Assembly: GCA_000310025.1 (NCBI GenBank)
Contig: FN649751.1
Span: 1,694,779-1,758,778, forward strand
DNA length: 64,000 nt
Source: Ectocarpus siliculosus
Taxonomy: Eukaryota > Sar > Phaeophyceae > Ectocarpales > Ectocarpaceae
Direction: 5' to 3'
The position numbers and the translations under genes were made by a program. Under the pieces are notes generated by a model. The model saw only the letters and a list, made by a program, of their open reading frames with translations, had not been told where the DNA came from and ran no database searches. Shown in pieces: positions 12,001 through 23,399 of this stretch (the stretch's first letter is position 1; each line of letters starts with the position of its first letter).

Positions 12001-15000
12001 GAAAGACAGAATGAACTCTAAATCCAAGTGAAAAATGGTGGGAGAAATGCTGGTCTGTCAGGGCTCGAGAAAACCGATCTTTGAACGGAGAGCGACCCGC
12101 TGGAAATGCGAAATACTCGAAAGTTACGCCGAACACAAATGATAGAACTGTTATGCGTATGATACAACAACTCCTGTCTTGTATTCTATATCAACCGCTT
12201 GAGCTAGGGAATGGATACATACCATTAGCTGACAACAGAACCCTTACCGGCTTGGAGGTCTGAAGATCTCTGGCCGGCGTGGCGTTCACAGGCATCCTGG
12301 TTCGACGGGCACACGAGGGGGGGGGGGGGGGGGTCCCGTAGGGGATTATCAATCAGGCCGCACGACGAGGGAACTCGTGAACGCGTGTTGTAACGTACTT
12401 ACTTCGTATTGGCTACGGAGGACTAACGCATGCCTCACGCGGAAACACTCTTGTGAGCATTCGGGGGACCCCGATGAGACAACCGGGCGAACTAGGCCTC
12501 GGCTTCTTTTTTGCCGCCAAAGAGTGACGTATGTTCCGGCCACAGTTGGTCTGACGGTCGAGGCGCTCACCCTCACACACCTGTGCACTCGCTCGACTCG
12601 CCAAACCGGACACTTTCCTGCCCCTCCCCTCCACTCAAGCACACGTACTATTCTTACAAGGGAGAACGACGCACATACGTGAGAGTCAATCCCAAGCTGT
12701 GGCACCGCACACCGTACGCACTGCCAAACCACGCGGCAAAGTTGCATGCACCCAACACGCCACCCGTAACGTACCAGTCCCCTGCGTTGGCACTCGTAGC
12801 GCCCTCGCACGGCCGCCGCATCATCTCCGCTTGCGCCCTACCCGCCGCCGCCCTGCCCGCCGCTTCCGCCTCGTTGTTGAGACGCGTCTGCAACACCGCC
12901 GGATTATTCTTTTCCAACGCCCTGTACTTGGACAGAACCTCCTTGTCCCCATGCAGTGCCCATGCTTTGATGATATCAAAGAGCGGGTGGGACGTGCTAA
13001 TCACGTCTTCCAAGAAGAGGGGCGCCCCATCTCCCCTCGCCCTTACCGTTGCCACCACCGTCCAATCCGGATTTTGCTGCTCGTTGGGAGGCCGTGTGGT
13101 CGCGCCCGTTCCCGAGGTCATCGATACAAACCAAATAACAAAAAAACAAAAGAGACAGCGCGGGAAAAGCAACGGAAGAGATGACACGATTTGTCAGCAG
13201 CAGAACGGCTGTCTGTTCCTTATCGCTACCGAACACCAAAGCAAGCAACTTTCGTTTCATCTTCTTGAGGAGAAGAAGCTTGCTTGGGAGGAGGCTCAAA
13301 TTTTGTTCGTGTTGGCCCTTGGCGTGCCCATCAGAGCGACCGTTCGTCTTCCACTTCCTGTGCTGATGTGCTTGGGCGAGCGAGCGAACGAGAGAGAAAA
13401 TTCACCGGCTGTGTCATTTCCAGCTTTCGCTCTTGCTACTATAATACAGTACTGGTGTACAAGAATGCTTTGTTCAACATTTTGGCTCGTGTGCGGTCAA
13501 TAAGGGAGGGACGATGCGCCTTGTTGATGACCCTCGTGCTCGAGTTACGTGTTTGGTATCACCGCACGTCCATCCCCTCGTGTACCGACACGGGAGAGGT
13601 CAATTTCGCGTACAACGGAAGCCTGAGTTGACAGACTTTGCTCGTGAAGGTTGCTCTGTTGTTATGGGTTTCATGCGAGATCCACAAAGACAAAAGGACC
13701 ACCGGTTTTCACTCGATGGGGGATGTATGCACTCTTTCACACACGCAAAGACTGCTGTCTACCTAGGCTGTACCTGGTAAACCAGACTCGTCCGCCCCAT
13801 CTTGGTGCAATGTGAACAGAACCACGCGTCCACCCGCGCTCGGAAAGTCGCCGCGAGCTGGCTGTCTGTTCCAGCCGGAAGACAACGCCGGTGGAACGCT
13901 CTGGGGCACCCATCGCAGCTGATCAGGTCTTCGGGTCTTCCGTAGACACGGGCAACTGACAAGGTCGTGCCACCCACCAGGATGCCCTTGTTGCCGCAGA
14001 TGCTGCACGGGGAAGAGCAACACGTCAGGAATTAGTCAGAGAGAAATTTTGTTGTTTTGTTGCTTGCTTTCCTTTGAACCCTTGCTGGCCTAGACTTGAA
14101 ACGCACACCAATCTAACAAAGCACGGTCGGGTGGGCGTGAGACCAACCAAAACCGGGATGGGGGGGCAACACGCCGAGCGGCAAGCCGGGAGTATCGCCA
14201 TGACGAAACACGGCATCGATCGACAACTCTAGGTTCACACATCCGAGCGACGAGGCCACCCGTGAGCGGAGAACCATGTCAGAACAAGGATAACACATGC
14301 CCAGCTGGTCGAGCAGCGTTCGATCCGCCCAGACAACAAGGCCATCGAAAAACAGCATCGTCAACACCGCCTACAACAACGCCGCCGCTCCCCCGTTCTT
14401 GCCGCCTCTCCTCATCATCTCACCTGCAGTGGCAGTCGTGCCTACCGCGCCAGGTCTCTGTCTGGTGGCACTCTCCACAGGCCGCTCCGCCCGCCGCACT
14501 ACCGCCACCACCGGAAGCGCCACGACCTTTACCTTCCTCGTCCGCAGCGGGAGCAGCGCCGGCCGGAGCGGAAGAGCCAACGACTGGCACACCGCCCGTC
14601 CGGCTACTATCCTGGGCCTTGGCCCGTGGCGGGGGCTGAGTCTCCCCTTCCTCTCTCCCTTCAGCTCGCTGCGGCGGGCCCGCCATCGCGGTGGTCGCAC
14701 TGCCAGCGGGAGCAGTAGTAGTAGAACCACCAGCAGCCGAGGATGCCTCAGGTGCTGAAACCCGTTCCATGGCCGGTTCGGCACCGGTGGCTGCCGCCTG
14801 GTGGAAGCAGCCAGAGAGGGAGAGAGAACAGGTCAGATCAAAGCAGCGCGGAACCTCTCCACACACAGTGTAAGTGGTAACACCTCGGAACACACCAAAA
14901 GTTGAACAATACAATATTACAACCCTGCTGCTGCCACCAGGGCGAAGTTTCATTGTCAACAGCACATAATATCCTTCAATACATTAACAAAAGACACCAG

Positions 15001-15844
15001 CATCAGGCGCTGCCGTCGCAGAATCCAGAAGTTCAGTTCCGATGGCTTTTCTAGCCCGGGGGGGGGGAGGTGCCAAAAGGGAAGGTGTCAAAAGAGTATT
15101 ATTGAGTCCACAACTCAGGCCACTGTTGAATTCAGCCCGGAAAATAGCAAATCACCACGCCCACAGCTTTGGTATCGATCTTACCTCCCCCCGTTGTCCG
15201 AGCCTCTGCCTCTTCCTCCTCCCACTCGTGGGGGCAGCCACTGCCCGCAATGCGTTGGCGGCTGCCGGGCCATCGATTGGCCTATTGTTGTGGGAAAAGT
15301 CAGGGAACATGTGTGAAAGGAAAACTACGCGGGGTGGCCGTCGCCTCGTGCTGCTCATCGCGAAGAAAAAGTTCATCTGCGAACATCTAGTAGGTCTGTG
15401 GTTTCGGGCAATCGAAATGCACGCCGTTATCTAACAAGAGACCATGTTCCTATGCATACAAGGATTAACTTTCTTGTCAGTAGTGTAGTTCTCTCTTGGT
15501 CTCCTTTACTTTCGAAATACCATACCTCATGGTGTGTTCCTGTGATCACACGTAAGTTCATACTGTAAAGCCGTTTGTTGGCTGTCAAGAGTTGCAAGCG
15601 GAGGTTTTGTACAGAGGTGGAGACGGTTTCTGACGTGAAGACAAACATCAGAATCAAAAGAGATAGAACCGGTGAGCACCGTGTAGAGGGTTTTCACGGA
15701 GGTTTCGAAAGCCACAAACCATGAGCGATGCACGACTCACCCCCAGAAACCCCGGGACACTTGTCCGGTCCCGCTGTTCCCCCAATGTGAGTGGAAGCTC
15801 GGCACCGGCGAAGGGGCCGGGCCGGGAGGGCGACAGTTCTCCCC
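6005..15844 (-). CDS. PHD finger-SET domain protein, probable histone lysine methyltransferase
   Basis: Nine exons on the minus strand, in transcript order: 15741-15844, 15185-15281, 14424-14797, 13774-14002, about 12650-13076 (3' limit unsure), 8421-8567, 7491-7616, 6756-6896 and 6005-6187 (stop TGA). Phases agree at every checked junction. The third exon is an Ala/Gly/Pro-rich linker ending in CHC. It splices into the PHD finger: CSICGNKG, then LISCDGCPRAFHRRCLP, then WFCSHC. The last three exons form the SET domain: GCGVFAADIIQP (GxG motif), EFTGERI, RLFNHSCQANTY (cofactor-binding NHSC), AGQELFLSY (catalytic Tyr) and post-SET FKCNCEACR. The family transfers methyl groups from S-adenosylmethionine to lysine, usually on histones in the nucleus, and PHD fingers read histone tails. 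The first two exons are supported by phase only. The 5' end was not found. A Helitron sits in the intron before 8567. Confidence 0.8.
7385..7935. repeat. Inverted duplication of a SET exon
   Basis: The left arm (about 7385-7610) includes the minus-strand SET exon 7491-7616. The right arm (about 7703-7935) carries the same sequence in opposite orientation at roughly 85% identity by eye, separated by about 95 bp. The right arm keeps an open frame on the plus strand (GIQPMDVLAEFTGEKI, AAYRKMNFH) and the CAC-GTGAGA donor-like end. Similarity continues past the exon into TTCTCTCAG and a stretch with GTGTTTTGCGTACCC. No further plus-strand SET exons were found nearby. Confidence 0.75.
8690..12330 (-). 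mobile_element. Decayed Helitron, Rep-type N-terminal part only
   Basis: Minus-strand open pieces give a recognisable Helitron-like N domain. The piece 10371-11189 has a cysteine cluster (IVCQHCGAKLWKEE). The piece 9728-10477 has GRPSAMLTMTCNGNW and WEAIQANLLPGQ. The piece 8757-9731 has the Rep HxH motif in GMPHMHLVVRFEG. Near 9240-9060, KYIYKYITKGADF and AAEAAWRLLGF are the usual linker. The frame changes at least twice, near 10430 and 9260, so the copy is dead. The Pif1 helicase half that should follow below 8.7 kb is absent. An Arg/Ser/Thr-rich open stretch at about 11293-11700 may be its N-terminal extension. Ends were estimated from similarity with the short copy at 24935-25300. It lies within an intron of the PHD-SET gene. 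Confidence 0.75.
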
Positions 15845-16120
15845 CTGGCATTGCCGAACTTCGGTATTGTCAACCGCGCTGTGCAGGCAGGGTGGACGGG
15901 GGCGGGGGTGGGGTGGGGCGAGGGTCACAGCTTGTTTGCAACAACGACCGTGAGCGCAAAGTACATTTTCTAACAATGGGTGAACACGGTTCTTCAACAC
16001 GGACACAAAGAAATCACAACGACAGGATGTCTTATGCTTCCAAACCCAAAGTAGATGGAGGAAACAACACAAACTTACTGAAAAGAGATGAATTTCCAGA
16101 AGCTCCAACTACTCATCGGT

Positions 16121-17450
16121 TTGCGTACACCATCCATAGCCAACGCCTGTTTATGAGGAGCAGAAATGCTGGTGTTCTGGAGTTGTCACACTCCGAACTT
16201 CCACTTCACTGACACAAAGTTAGGAGTTTGCTATGGATGCAGAGAAGCTCTACAACCGACCCAGCTGATACAACAATGCAATGATTAGGCCACATTTGTC
16301 TCACGAGACGATTGCGGCAACCAGATCATCGCAAAGTCCAACACATCATGGGTAACTGCCGACGATTCACAACCGATATCGATAATATGTACAATACTAC
16401 AGTTGGGACGCGATGTCAGCAGTTTGGTTGCAATGCCGGGCTTCCCGTGCATGGCATCACGCTAAACTAACAGACCATGTGTGAAGAACGTAGAAACAAC
16501 GTATGTAGCTCAAGAACCTTGACACGCGGGGTACGGTGTACATTTGAAAAACACCCCACCCCACTACACACTAAAACTAAAACACGACTCTCTTGTTTGC
16601 GTACACCATCCATAGCCAACGCCTGTTTATGAGGAGCAGAAATGCTGGTGTTCTGGAGTTGTCACACTCCGAACTTCCACTTCACTGACACAAAGTTAGG
16701 AGTTTGCTATGGATGCAGAGAAGCTCTACAACCGACCCAGCTGATACAACAATGCAATGATTAGGCCACATTTGTCTCATGAGACGATTGCGGCAACCAG
16801 ATCAACGCAAAGTACAACACAGCATGGGTAACTGCCGACGATTCACAACCGATATCGATAATATGTACAATACTACAGTTGGGACGCGATGTCGGCAGTT
16901 TGGTTGCAATGTTGCAATGGCGAGGCTTCCCCTAAATGGCATCACGCTAAACTAACAGACCATGTGTGAAGGACGTAGAAACAACACATGTAGCTCAAGA
17001 ACCTTGCCAAGCGGGGTACGGTGTACATTTGAAAAACACCCCACCCCACTACACACTAAAACTAAAACACGACTCTCTTGTTTGCGTACACCATCCATAG
17101 CCAACGCCTGTTTATGAGGAGCAGAAATGCTGGTGTTCTGGAGTTGTCACACTCCGAACTTCCACTTCACTGACACAAAGTTAGGAGTTTGCTATGGATG
17201 CAGAGAAGCTCTACAACCGACCCAGCTGATACAACAATGCAATGATTAGGCCACATTTGTCTCATGAGACGATTGCGGCAACCAGATCATCGCAAAGTAC
17301 AACACATCATGGGTAACTGCCGACGATTCACAACCGATATCGATAATATGTACAATACTACAGTTGGGACGCGATGTCGGCAGTTTGGTTGCAATGGCGA
17401 GCTTCCCCTAAATGGCATCACGCTAAACAAACAGACCATGTATGTGTGAA
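16121..17450. repeat. Tandem array, three units of about 480 bp
   Basis: The sequence TTGCGTACACCATCCATAGC restarts at 16121, 16597 and 17082 (periods 476 and 485). Units are nearly identical, differing by a few substitutions and small indels. The third ends near 17450 after AACAGACCATGTATGTG. Only a short open frame occurs. It lies just upstream of the known 5' part of the PHD-SET gene. Confidence 0.9.
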
Positions 17451-17899
17451 GGGACATTGAAACAGCAAAACAACTTAACCGCAACACAGAGACACAAGCG
17501 CTTCGACAAGGGCAATACACTTACACCTTGGTGAGTCGCCTAGACTATTAATAGCACTGCCACGCACAACACCACCAGAGACAAGACACGATGGTTGGAC
17601 TACAGGGTCCGAGTTAATGAAACGCTCGCATACCCAATGTTGGTCGGAAGGGTCAAGACACTAGACTACTCAGCGAGGCACAGAGAGCGTATTTTGGTCT
17701 TGAAGAGAATCAACCATGCTATAGACTCGACAAGAAAGCACCACCCCACTCTTCACACACCCAAACACGGACCTATCGTTTGAGAGCTCTGATTGCAGAA
17801 ATGCCAGCGAGCTCAAGGAGTGGCGAACTACGGAAACGTACGAAGAACAGCTTGTAAAAGCGCAAGTTACTCTTCTGAGTCTTTCCCTCAAATATTCGC

Positions 17900-18003
17900 C
17901 CCAGAAAAATAATCAATGGGTGGGTGGTGGCCGAGAGAGAGAGGGGAGGGACTCTCTCACACCGAGACCGGTCCACAATCCACTCATTGATTATTTTTCT
18001 GGG
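17900..18003. repeat. Perfect 19-bp inverted repeat around a 66-bp core
   Basis: CCCAGAAAAATAATCAATG at 17900-17918 is the exact reverse complement of 17985-18003. The core is GAGA-rich. It may be a very short MITE or a hairpin. No target-site duplication is obvious. Confidence 0.7.
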
Positions 18004-18061
18004 ATGTTGCATGCCGCTCTGCGTCAGTCAACTTGTCAACCAGCTGTGTTCGTCATCATTT

Positions 18062-18450
18062 GTTTGGAGCTGGAGGGCTCGTGTTTTGGTATCCTTTGGT
18101 TGGACCAGAAAGTGATTTCCACGGAAAGAATGGCCCACGGAAGGGGCCCATTTCCCGTCAGGGTCGGGTACATTTACCGAAAATCAGGTTACAATTGGCA
18201 AGAGAATATTAGCCGCGGCACGGTATATCCCACGCTTTCTTGTGACACGGCAGGTTAATAGTGGTCGTCGACCAATCAGAAGGATGGTTTCACACTGAGT
18301 AAAAGTGCGTGTCCGGCTGAGTCCCTTTTCGGCCAGGGTATACCTCAATGTGTTGTTTACCGTTCCCCCAAATATTCGCGACGTGGGGCATTTTACACGA
18401 CTCCCATATTTTGGAGACCGGGTACGTGGGGCAGCACACAAAATACCAGA
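18062..18450 (+). repeat. Dispersed repeat, copy A
   Basis: Contains CCTTTGGTTGGACCAGAAAG, a CGACCAATCAGAAGG block, and a GTCCCTTTTCGGCCAGGGTA block partly repeated near 18540-18600. It matches the reverse complement of about 26150-26540, diverged. No coding capacity was recognised. Confidence 0.6.
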
Positions 18451-19129
18451 GGTCATGAATTACCACAACGATATCTAAAGTGTAAGCACCTCCAGTCTGA
18501 GCGACCAGAAGAGAAACTTGCGCTTTGAACAAGCATATGCTGAGTCGCTTTTCGACCAGGGTACAGTATACCCTGACGTGTCGTTTACCCTCCGAGAAAC
18601 GTTGCCCACCGACAATAATGCTGCCCATGCTGCAACCATGGCCAATACCGTACATAAACCAGCGATGGTGCCTTGCGTTGGGCAACATTTTTTTATGTAG
18701 TGCCAATCGTACCAAAACAGTACACAGCACGACACGACACAACTCAAACAAAAAAATAAAAAAAACGTAAAAAAGATTCCCTTTATGTGCGGTAGGAGGG
18801 GGTGTTTATGTCAGTAAATAGTGCCCTCGCCTGGATGCCCTTGCTGCCCCGGAAGCCTCGGCAGCGGGGGGGCTCGACATGCTGGAGGGCGGTGCTGTCA
18901 AGAGTGGGACCAAAGAATCAAGAAACGGGATCACCGGGTCAGTAGATCATGCACCGTAACATGCTAACACCAGGTGGAGTCAGGATCATCGCCCGTGCAA
19001 GCGAGGCGGAAAACACACGCCACTTCATCAACAAAGAAGGTGTGCGCTGGATGTACACGGAGACAAGTAGAGAATTGACAAAAGAAAGCTGGTCACTTAC
19101 ATCATATTTGATCTAAAAAAACTCTCGAC

Positions 19130-19600
19130 GAGAAAAATCTCCCGAAGAGACAAAAGCTTCCGAAGAGACACAAAGCTCCAGAAGAGGCACAAAGCTCCCG
19201 AAGAGACACAAAGCTCCCGAAGAGGCACAAAGATCCCGAAGAGACACAAAGCTCCCGAAGAGACACAAAGCTCCCGAAGAGACACAAAAGCTCTCGGAGA
19301 GACAATCGCTCTCGAAGAGACACAAAGCTTCCGAAGAGACACAACGCTCCCGAAGAGACACAAAGCTCCCCAAGAGACACAAAGCTCCCCAAGAGACACA
19401 AAATCTGTCTCAGACTCTTTTCTATGATGGAGATGGTTTCGTGGTGTCATATTAAGAAAAAAAAAAAAAAAGCTCTCAGAGAGACATCGCTCTCGAAGAG
19501 ACACAAAGCTTTCGAAGAGACACAAAAGCTCTCGAAGAGAAAAAAGCTCTCTAACAGACGAGAAAAATCTCTCTAAAAGACGAGAAATAGCTCTCTGATA
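19130..19600. repeat. 18-bp minisatellite, interrupted
   Basis: About twenty variants of CCGAAGAGACACAAAGCT run from about 19130 to 19400, and a degenerate continuation runs from about 19472 to 19600. Because 18 bp is six codons, the minus strand stays open and translates to repeats of LFGSFVSLREL type. I regard this as a by-product of the repeat, not a gene. Confidence 0.85.
19401..19471 (+). mobile_element. Short poly(A)-tailed element, copy 2, inside minisatellite
   Basis: AAATCTGTCTCAGACTCTTT, then ATGATGGAGATGGTTTCGTG, then a run of about 15 A. It matches the block at 3863-3934 with a few differences. It splits the 18-bp minisatellite, so it arrived after the array had formed. Confidence 0.6.
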
Positions 19601-19710
19601 GACGAGACGGTTCCAACACCGCCGTTTTCGGCTCCGCCCCTCTCTTTGCTGTGCGTAATCGAGCTTTGAAAATGGCCCAGGGAGGTTATGTAACGCACGG
19701 AAAATCTCTT
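19600..19710 (+). repeat. Dispersed repeat with CGTAATCGAGCTTTGAAAAT, partial copy
   Basis: Shares the order CGAGACGGTTCCAACACCGCC, CGTAATCGAGCTTTGAAAAT and GGGAGGTTATGTAACGCACG with blocks at 22684-22910 and 33575-33725. It is diverged. No open frame is shared. Confidence 0.5.
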
Positions 19711-20553
19711 GCGTAACGTACTTCCAAATATCGACGTCTGTCTGGCCTGTACTTCGGGTGACTGAGGCCCGTGGGGGCAAGGACCGGCTGGGGTGTGGGT
19801 CGAGAAAGGGAGAGGGGGCGAGCGAAGTCGGCTGGGAGTGGAAATTGTTGTAGCTGTGTGAGGCAACCACGCACACTATGGTAATCAGGGTTCGACTGGC
19901 AACCGACTTAGGAATAAAACAAACAACATTCGGCACCACCAACGGAACTCACCTCGTGCACAACACGGCGCCCGTCATATCCAAAAGGCGTGGTCTTATC
20001 TCACATGTGTCGTTCGATGCAGCCAGTAGCTCCGTCGACAAACACGAACGTCGTAGATACGACGCGCGACTGTATCATTCAACTCACATCTTTTCGGCAG
20101 ACCAAGCAGACCCAGCAGACCCAGCGGACGGAAGACGCGTGGACTGTGCCTCTCGTGCAGGCAGTCCTTGGTCGCTGGTGTCGCCGCCGGCGGTCTGCTT
20201 AGAAGGCAGCGCTCGCTGGTGCTGGTCTGTGCGCGCAAATTGGCAAGGAGAGAGGAAGAGGGAGGGGGAAGAAAACTTGTGTGAGCCGTGGGGAAGGGCA
20301 AGCGCCTCGGGGGAGACAGGGGAGATAGGGGAGATGGCGGAGATGGCGGAGACAGCAGAGACATGGAAGACTTACTAAAGTTGTAATAATTTCTAAAACA
20401 AATCACGCACCCCCCCCCGCGCGCGCTCGGTACTGTAAGCACACAGACGACTACTTGTACAGCAGAATGGAATCCGTACGGTATCTTGCAAATGCAACAC
20501 GGCTATGATGTAGCAGCGCAGACGCTAACAACATGCAAAAAGAATAGACTTAC

Positions 20554-20882
20554 CTTCGTTCATGCCTGCCGAGCTGGCTCTCTCTTCTCTCTGCTCTGTG
20601 TACAGCGAAACAACTTTAACCATCCTCCTCGCTGGAGATGGCTCTCGAGTTTGAGAGGATATGCCACAGACGGATGCCCAGCCCATGGCTCGCGCCAAAG
20701 CAACACCCTCAACAGAACCAGCGGGGTGACGGCCGATGCGTGGTGGTGGTAGCGTGAGATACAAATCGGCTCCGTCGCTCTCTGCGTGTTTGCACAGCAC
20801 GGGGGCAACACACGGCCTCTTGAGCCGTTGCTCTATGCAACGCAAAAATATCCTCAGCTGTTGCATGAACACAGCAGGCACA
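20554..20882 (-). CDS. Unassigned internal exon, unknown protein
   Basis: On the minus strand an acceptor (TACGTCAG, ending at 883) precedes an open exon that ends at a strong donor (GAACGAAG then GTAAGTC) at 20554. Entry is phase 2 and exit is phase 1. The peptide has normal composition: VPAVFMQQLRIFLRCIEQRL, then CVAPVLCKHAESDGADLYL, then GSVEGVALARAMGWASVCG, ending SSAGMNE. I recognise no domain. It could be an upstream exon of the PHD-SET gene on the same strand, 4.7 kb away, or belong to another gene. A second acceptor near 20856 would shorten it. Confidence 0.45.
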
Positions 20883-21140
20883 CTGACGTATTTGCAGAAT
20901 TCTGAGTTCATGTTTCGCACACCTCGCCCATGCCACAGAAATATGTGGTAATGAGCAGGGAGCCACATCTCATCATGCTTCCAAGATCACACACATTCTG
21001 CTACAAGATAGCTTGGCAGTCATAGCGTGAGCTTGGCATGACATGCTACAGACACAGCCGCAGCCAAGACTGCACCCGTCTTGCAACTCTCTGCCGCATC
21101 CATGAAAAGAAGAAGGAAACAAGCAAAAGTGCACATGCCG

Positions 21141-21169
21141 CGAAGAGAGAGAGAGAGAGAGAGAGAGAG
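21141..21169. repeat. GA microsatellite
   Basis: About 29 bp of alternating GA in otherwise non-coding sequence. The span 20.9-22.7 kb holds no exon I can support. A TGTG-rich patch lies near 21540-21690 and a G-rich patch near 22318-22340. Confidence 0.8.
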
Positions 21170-22683
21170 GAGGGAAGGCAATTGAATAAGGCAGTTTGAT
21201 GTTTGGGCCCAGTCACCCACGCTGCCTCGCAGTTTACTGCTGTTGTGAATTAAATTTATCAACGCAAGAGCCAGGCGCCCACCACTCATGGTCTCGGCAC
21301 TGCCAGGGGAAACAAAAGCAAAGCGACCTGCCGGAGACTATCTGCAGGTAGCTGCGTACAGGCATGTTATGCCCACATGGGCACCGCCGTCTATGCTGTA
21401 CACATGAACGTCTGCATATCGGTTTTGTCTCAAGGTCTGCTGTGTTCAAAAAATGTTGATGTTTTGCTGCAGTCTGGGATTCTCCGGAGATTGCGCCCTC
21501 TCTCGTCTGCCGCCACCAGGCAGGGCGGATGGGGGTGGCCGGTGTGTGTGCGCATGCACTCTTGTGTGTGTGGTAGATATGGTAGCGAGGAGACCAAGAA
21601 CCAACCCGATGGCTGGACCGTTGGGGGATCCCCAGCAAATGATCCGGGTATTTGTCGGTTGGGTTCTCCCGTGTGTGTGTGTGTACCCAGCAATAATGCA
21701 GTAATACAGTTGTGGTGGCGTGCTGGATAACCCGGCCACTTGGCTACCGACTCTTGTGTGTCCCGTCTCTCAAATCAATCTCATGGGAGCAACAAGCCAG
21801 ACACGGTGTTAGCTCAGCCCACACTTTCTTGTCCTAAAGCAGGGAGATGGAAGGAAAAAACCCGAGTCTCAAAAGACGAAAGAGTTGACAGGACTTGTCG
21901 AAAAGTCAAAACAAAAACTTGAAAACGCGCGCCGATTATTGGGCATCAAATCTACTTCCGCTGGGTGCTGCTGCTGTGCTGCTGTCCGCGGTGTGTTTCG
22001 CCACAACCATCCAGGAACAACCAATGCCCATCACGCCTCGTTTCCTGAAACCGTTTGCTCTGTTGTCTGGCCTGCCTGCTTACCTTTCGAATCATTTCCG
22101 CCGTGGATGTGTGGGTCATGGGGGAAGTGAGTTACCCGACCATTTGGCCAGTTTAGGCACGAAGGCGGCCTAAAACAATTGAGGAAAAATAAATCCTGCT
22201 AGTCTCCGATCGGGAACGCGATCGTGACAGAACCAGCGTTAAAACTGTTCTTATAATGTCGTTGTTACACAGCTGCAGCACCTCGGGGACTAAAGATTTC
22301 CCAGGCGGACCTCCCTCGAGGGGGAGGGGGGGGAGGGGGGAGCATGAAGGGAGTCACGGGCCAGTGTCGGGGCAATCGAGCCTCAATGCGAAGGAGTTTG
22401 GCGCTTGCCGCCTTTGGTTTTCGAATCGTGAAAAACACACCCATCTTTCTCCGTCAAACCAACCACACGGCCTGTAACCCTCGTGTAGTCCGGAGCATAG
22501 ATGAAGCTCGCAAGACGGGAGAAAGACGTAAGCAAGCGCAACCGCGGGCGGCATGGCGATCCATAAACTGCAGTAGTACGCGAACGAAAGCACTGATTTG
22601 GAACTTCTCTGAACATGATGCGTTTGAAAATTTGAAAATAAATTCAAAAATGTTCAAGTCAAGAGAGCCCACAGCACCCGGGT

Positions 22684-22910
22684 AGCAAGTACCGTAGGTT
22701 GCATAAGATATCACACCCCCTGGCCCGATTTTCAAAGCTCGATTACTCGGCAGGAAAGGCAGTGACGGCGCCGAAAATGGCGGCGTTGGAACCGTCTCGT
22801 CGAGAGCTTTCCGACAACGTCTCCTTTGATTTCAGCATCCTCTTCGTCGTGGAGTAAGGAAGCTTTGAAAATCGCTCCAGGCGGTGTGGTATCTTTACGG
22901 TGGGTGCGGC
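22684..22910. repeat. Dispersed repeat, two copies in opposite orientation
   Basis: The right part (about 22765-22910) carries CCGAAAATGGCGGCGTTGGA, TCGTCGAGAGCTTTCCGACA and GTGGAGTAAGGAAGCTTTGA, like 33575-33725. The left part (22684-22755) is the reverse complement of the AATCGAGCTTTGAAAATCGG end. The head-to-head arrangement forms an imperfect palindrome of MITE type. Confidence 0.55.
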
Positions 22911-23399
22911 TGGGCCGGGTTAAGGTTTCGCGATTCTAGCCAACCGTCTTCGGATGTTACCATGGGTCGATGTCTTAACTATTCACACAATTCTCTCTTC
23001 CGTGAGGCGCTCGTGACTTTCTATGCAGACTGCTACACAGCAGTGCATACTAAGTAAGTATATCAGAGACTACAGAAGAAATCAGCGGGCTGCGGTACAC
23101 ATGACACGTGAGATTTGTGCAAGACGCGTTAGACCCGGGTGTCAAGCAAAAGGCTCCACAATTTCTCCCAGCTACCATACAGCAGCTTCCGGGAAAACAG
23201 AGAGAGAACAAGAATGCAAGGAATTCTCCATCGTGACAAAACGAATTTAGAGCGTCCGCGCTGATCCAACAAAACTCACTCCAAGTTACATTTTCTCTCG
23301 GAGTTGACAACAAGACTATCCGGACAGCGGTGTAGGCGTAGCGTAGTGCACCTAGCGACAAAGAGACACCACCCGCCGGATGAATACCCACTGCCTGTT

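Noticed and set aside
11293-12027. Independent 244-codon minus-strand gene
   Set aside because: Arg/Ser/Thr low complexity lying directly upstream of the Helitron coding pieces and inside the estimated element; more likely its degraded N-terminal part.
19130-19600. Possible CRISPR-like array or leucine-rich repeat protein
   Set aside because: The 18-bp units are contiguous with no spacers, and the translated repeat is a frame effect of an 18-bp period.
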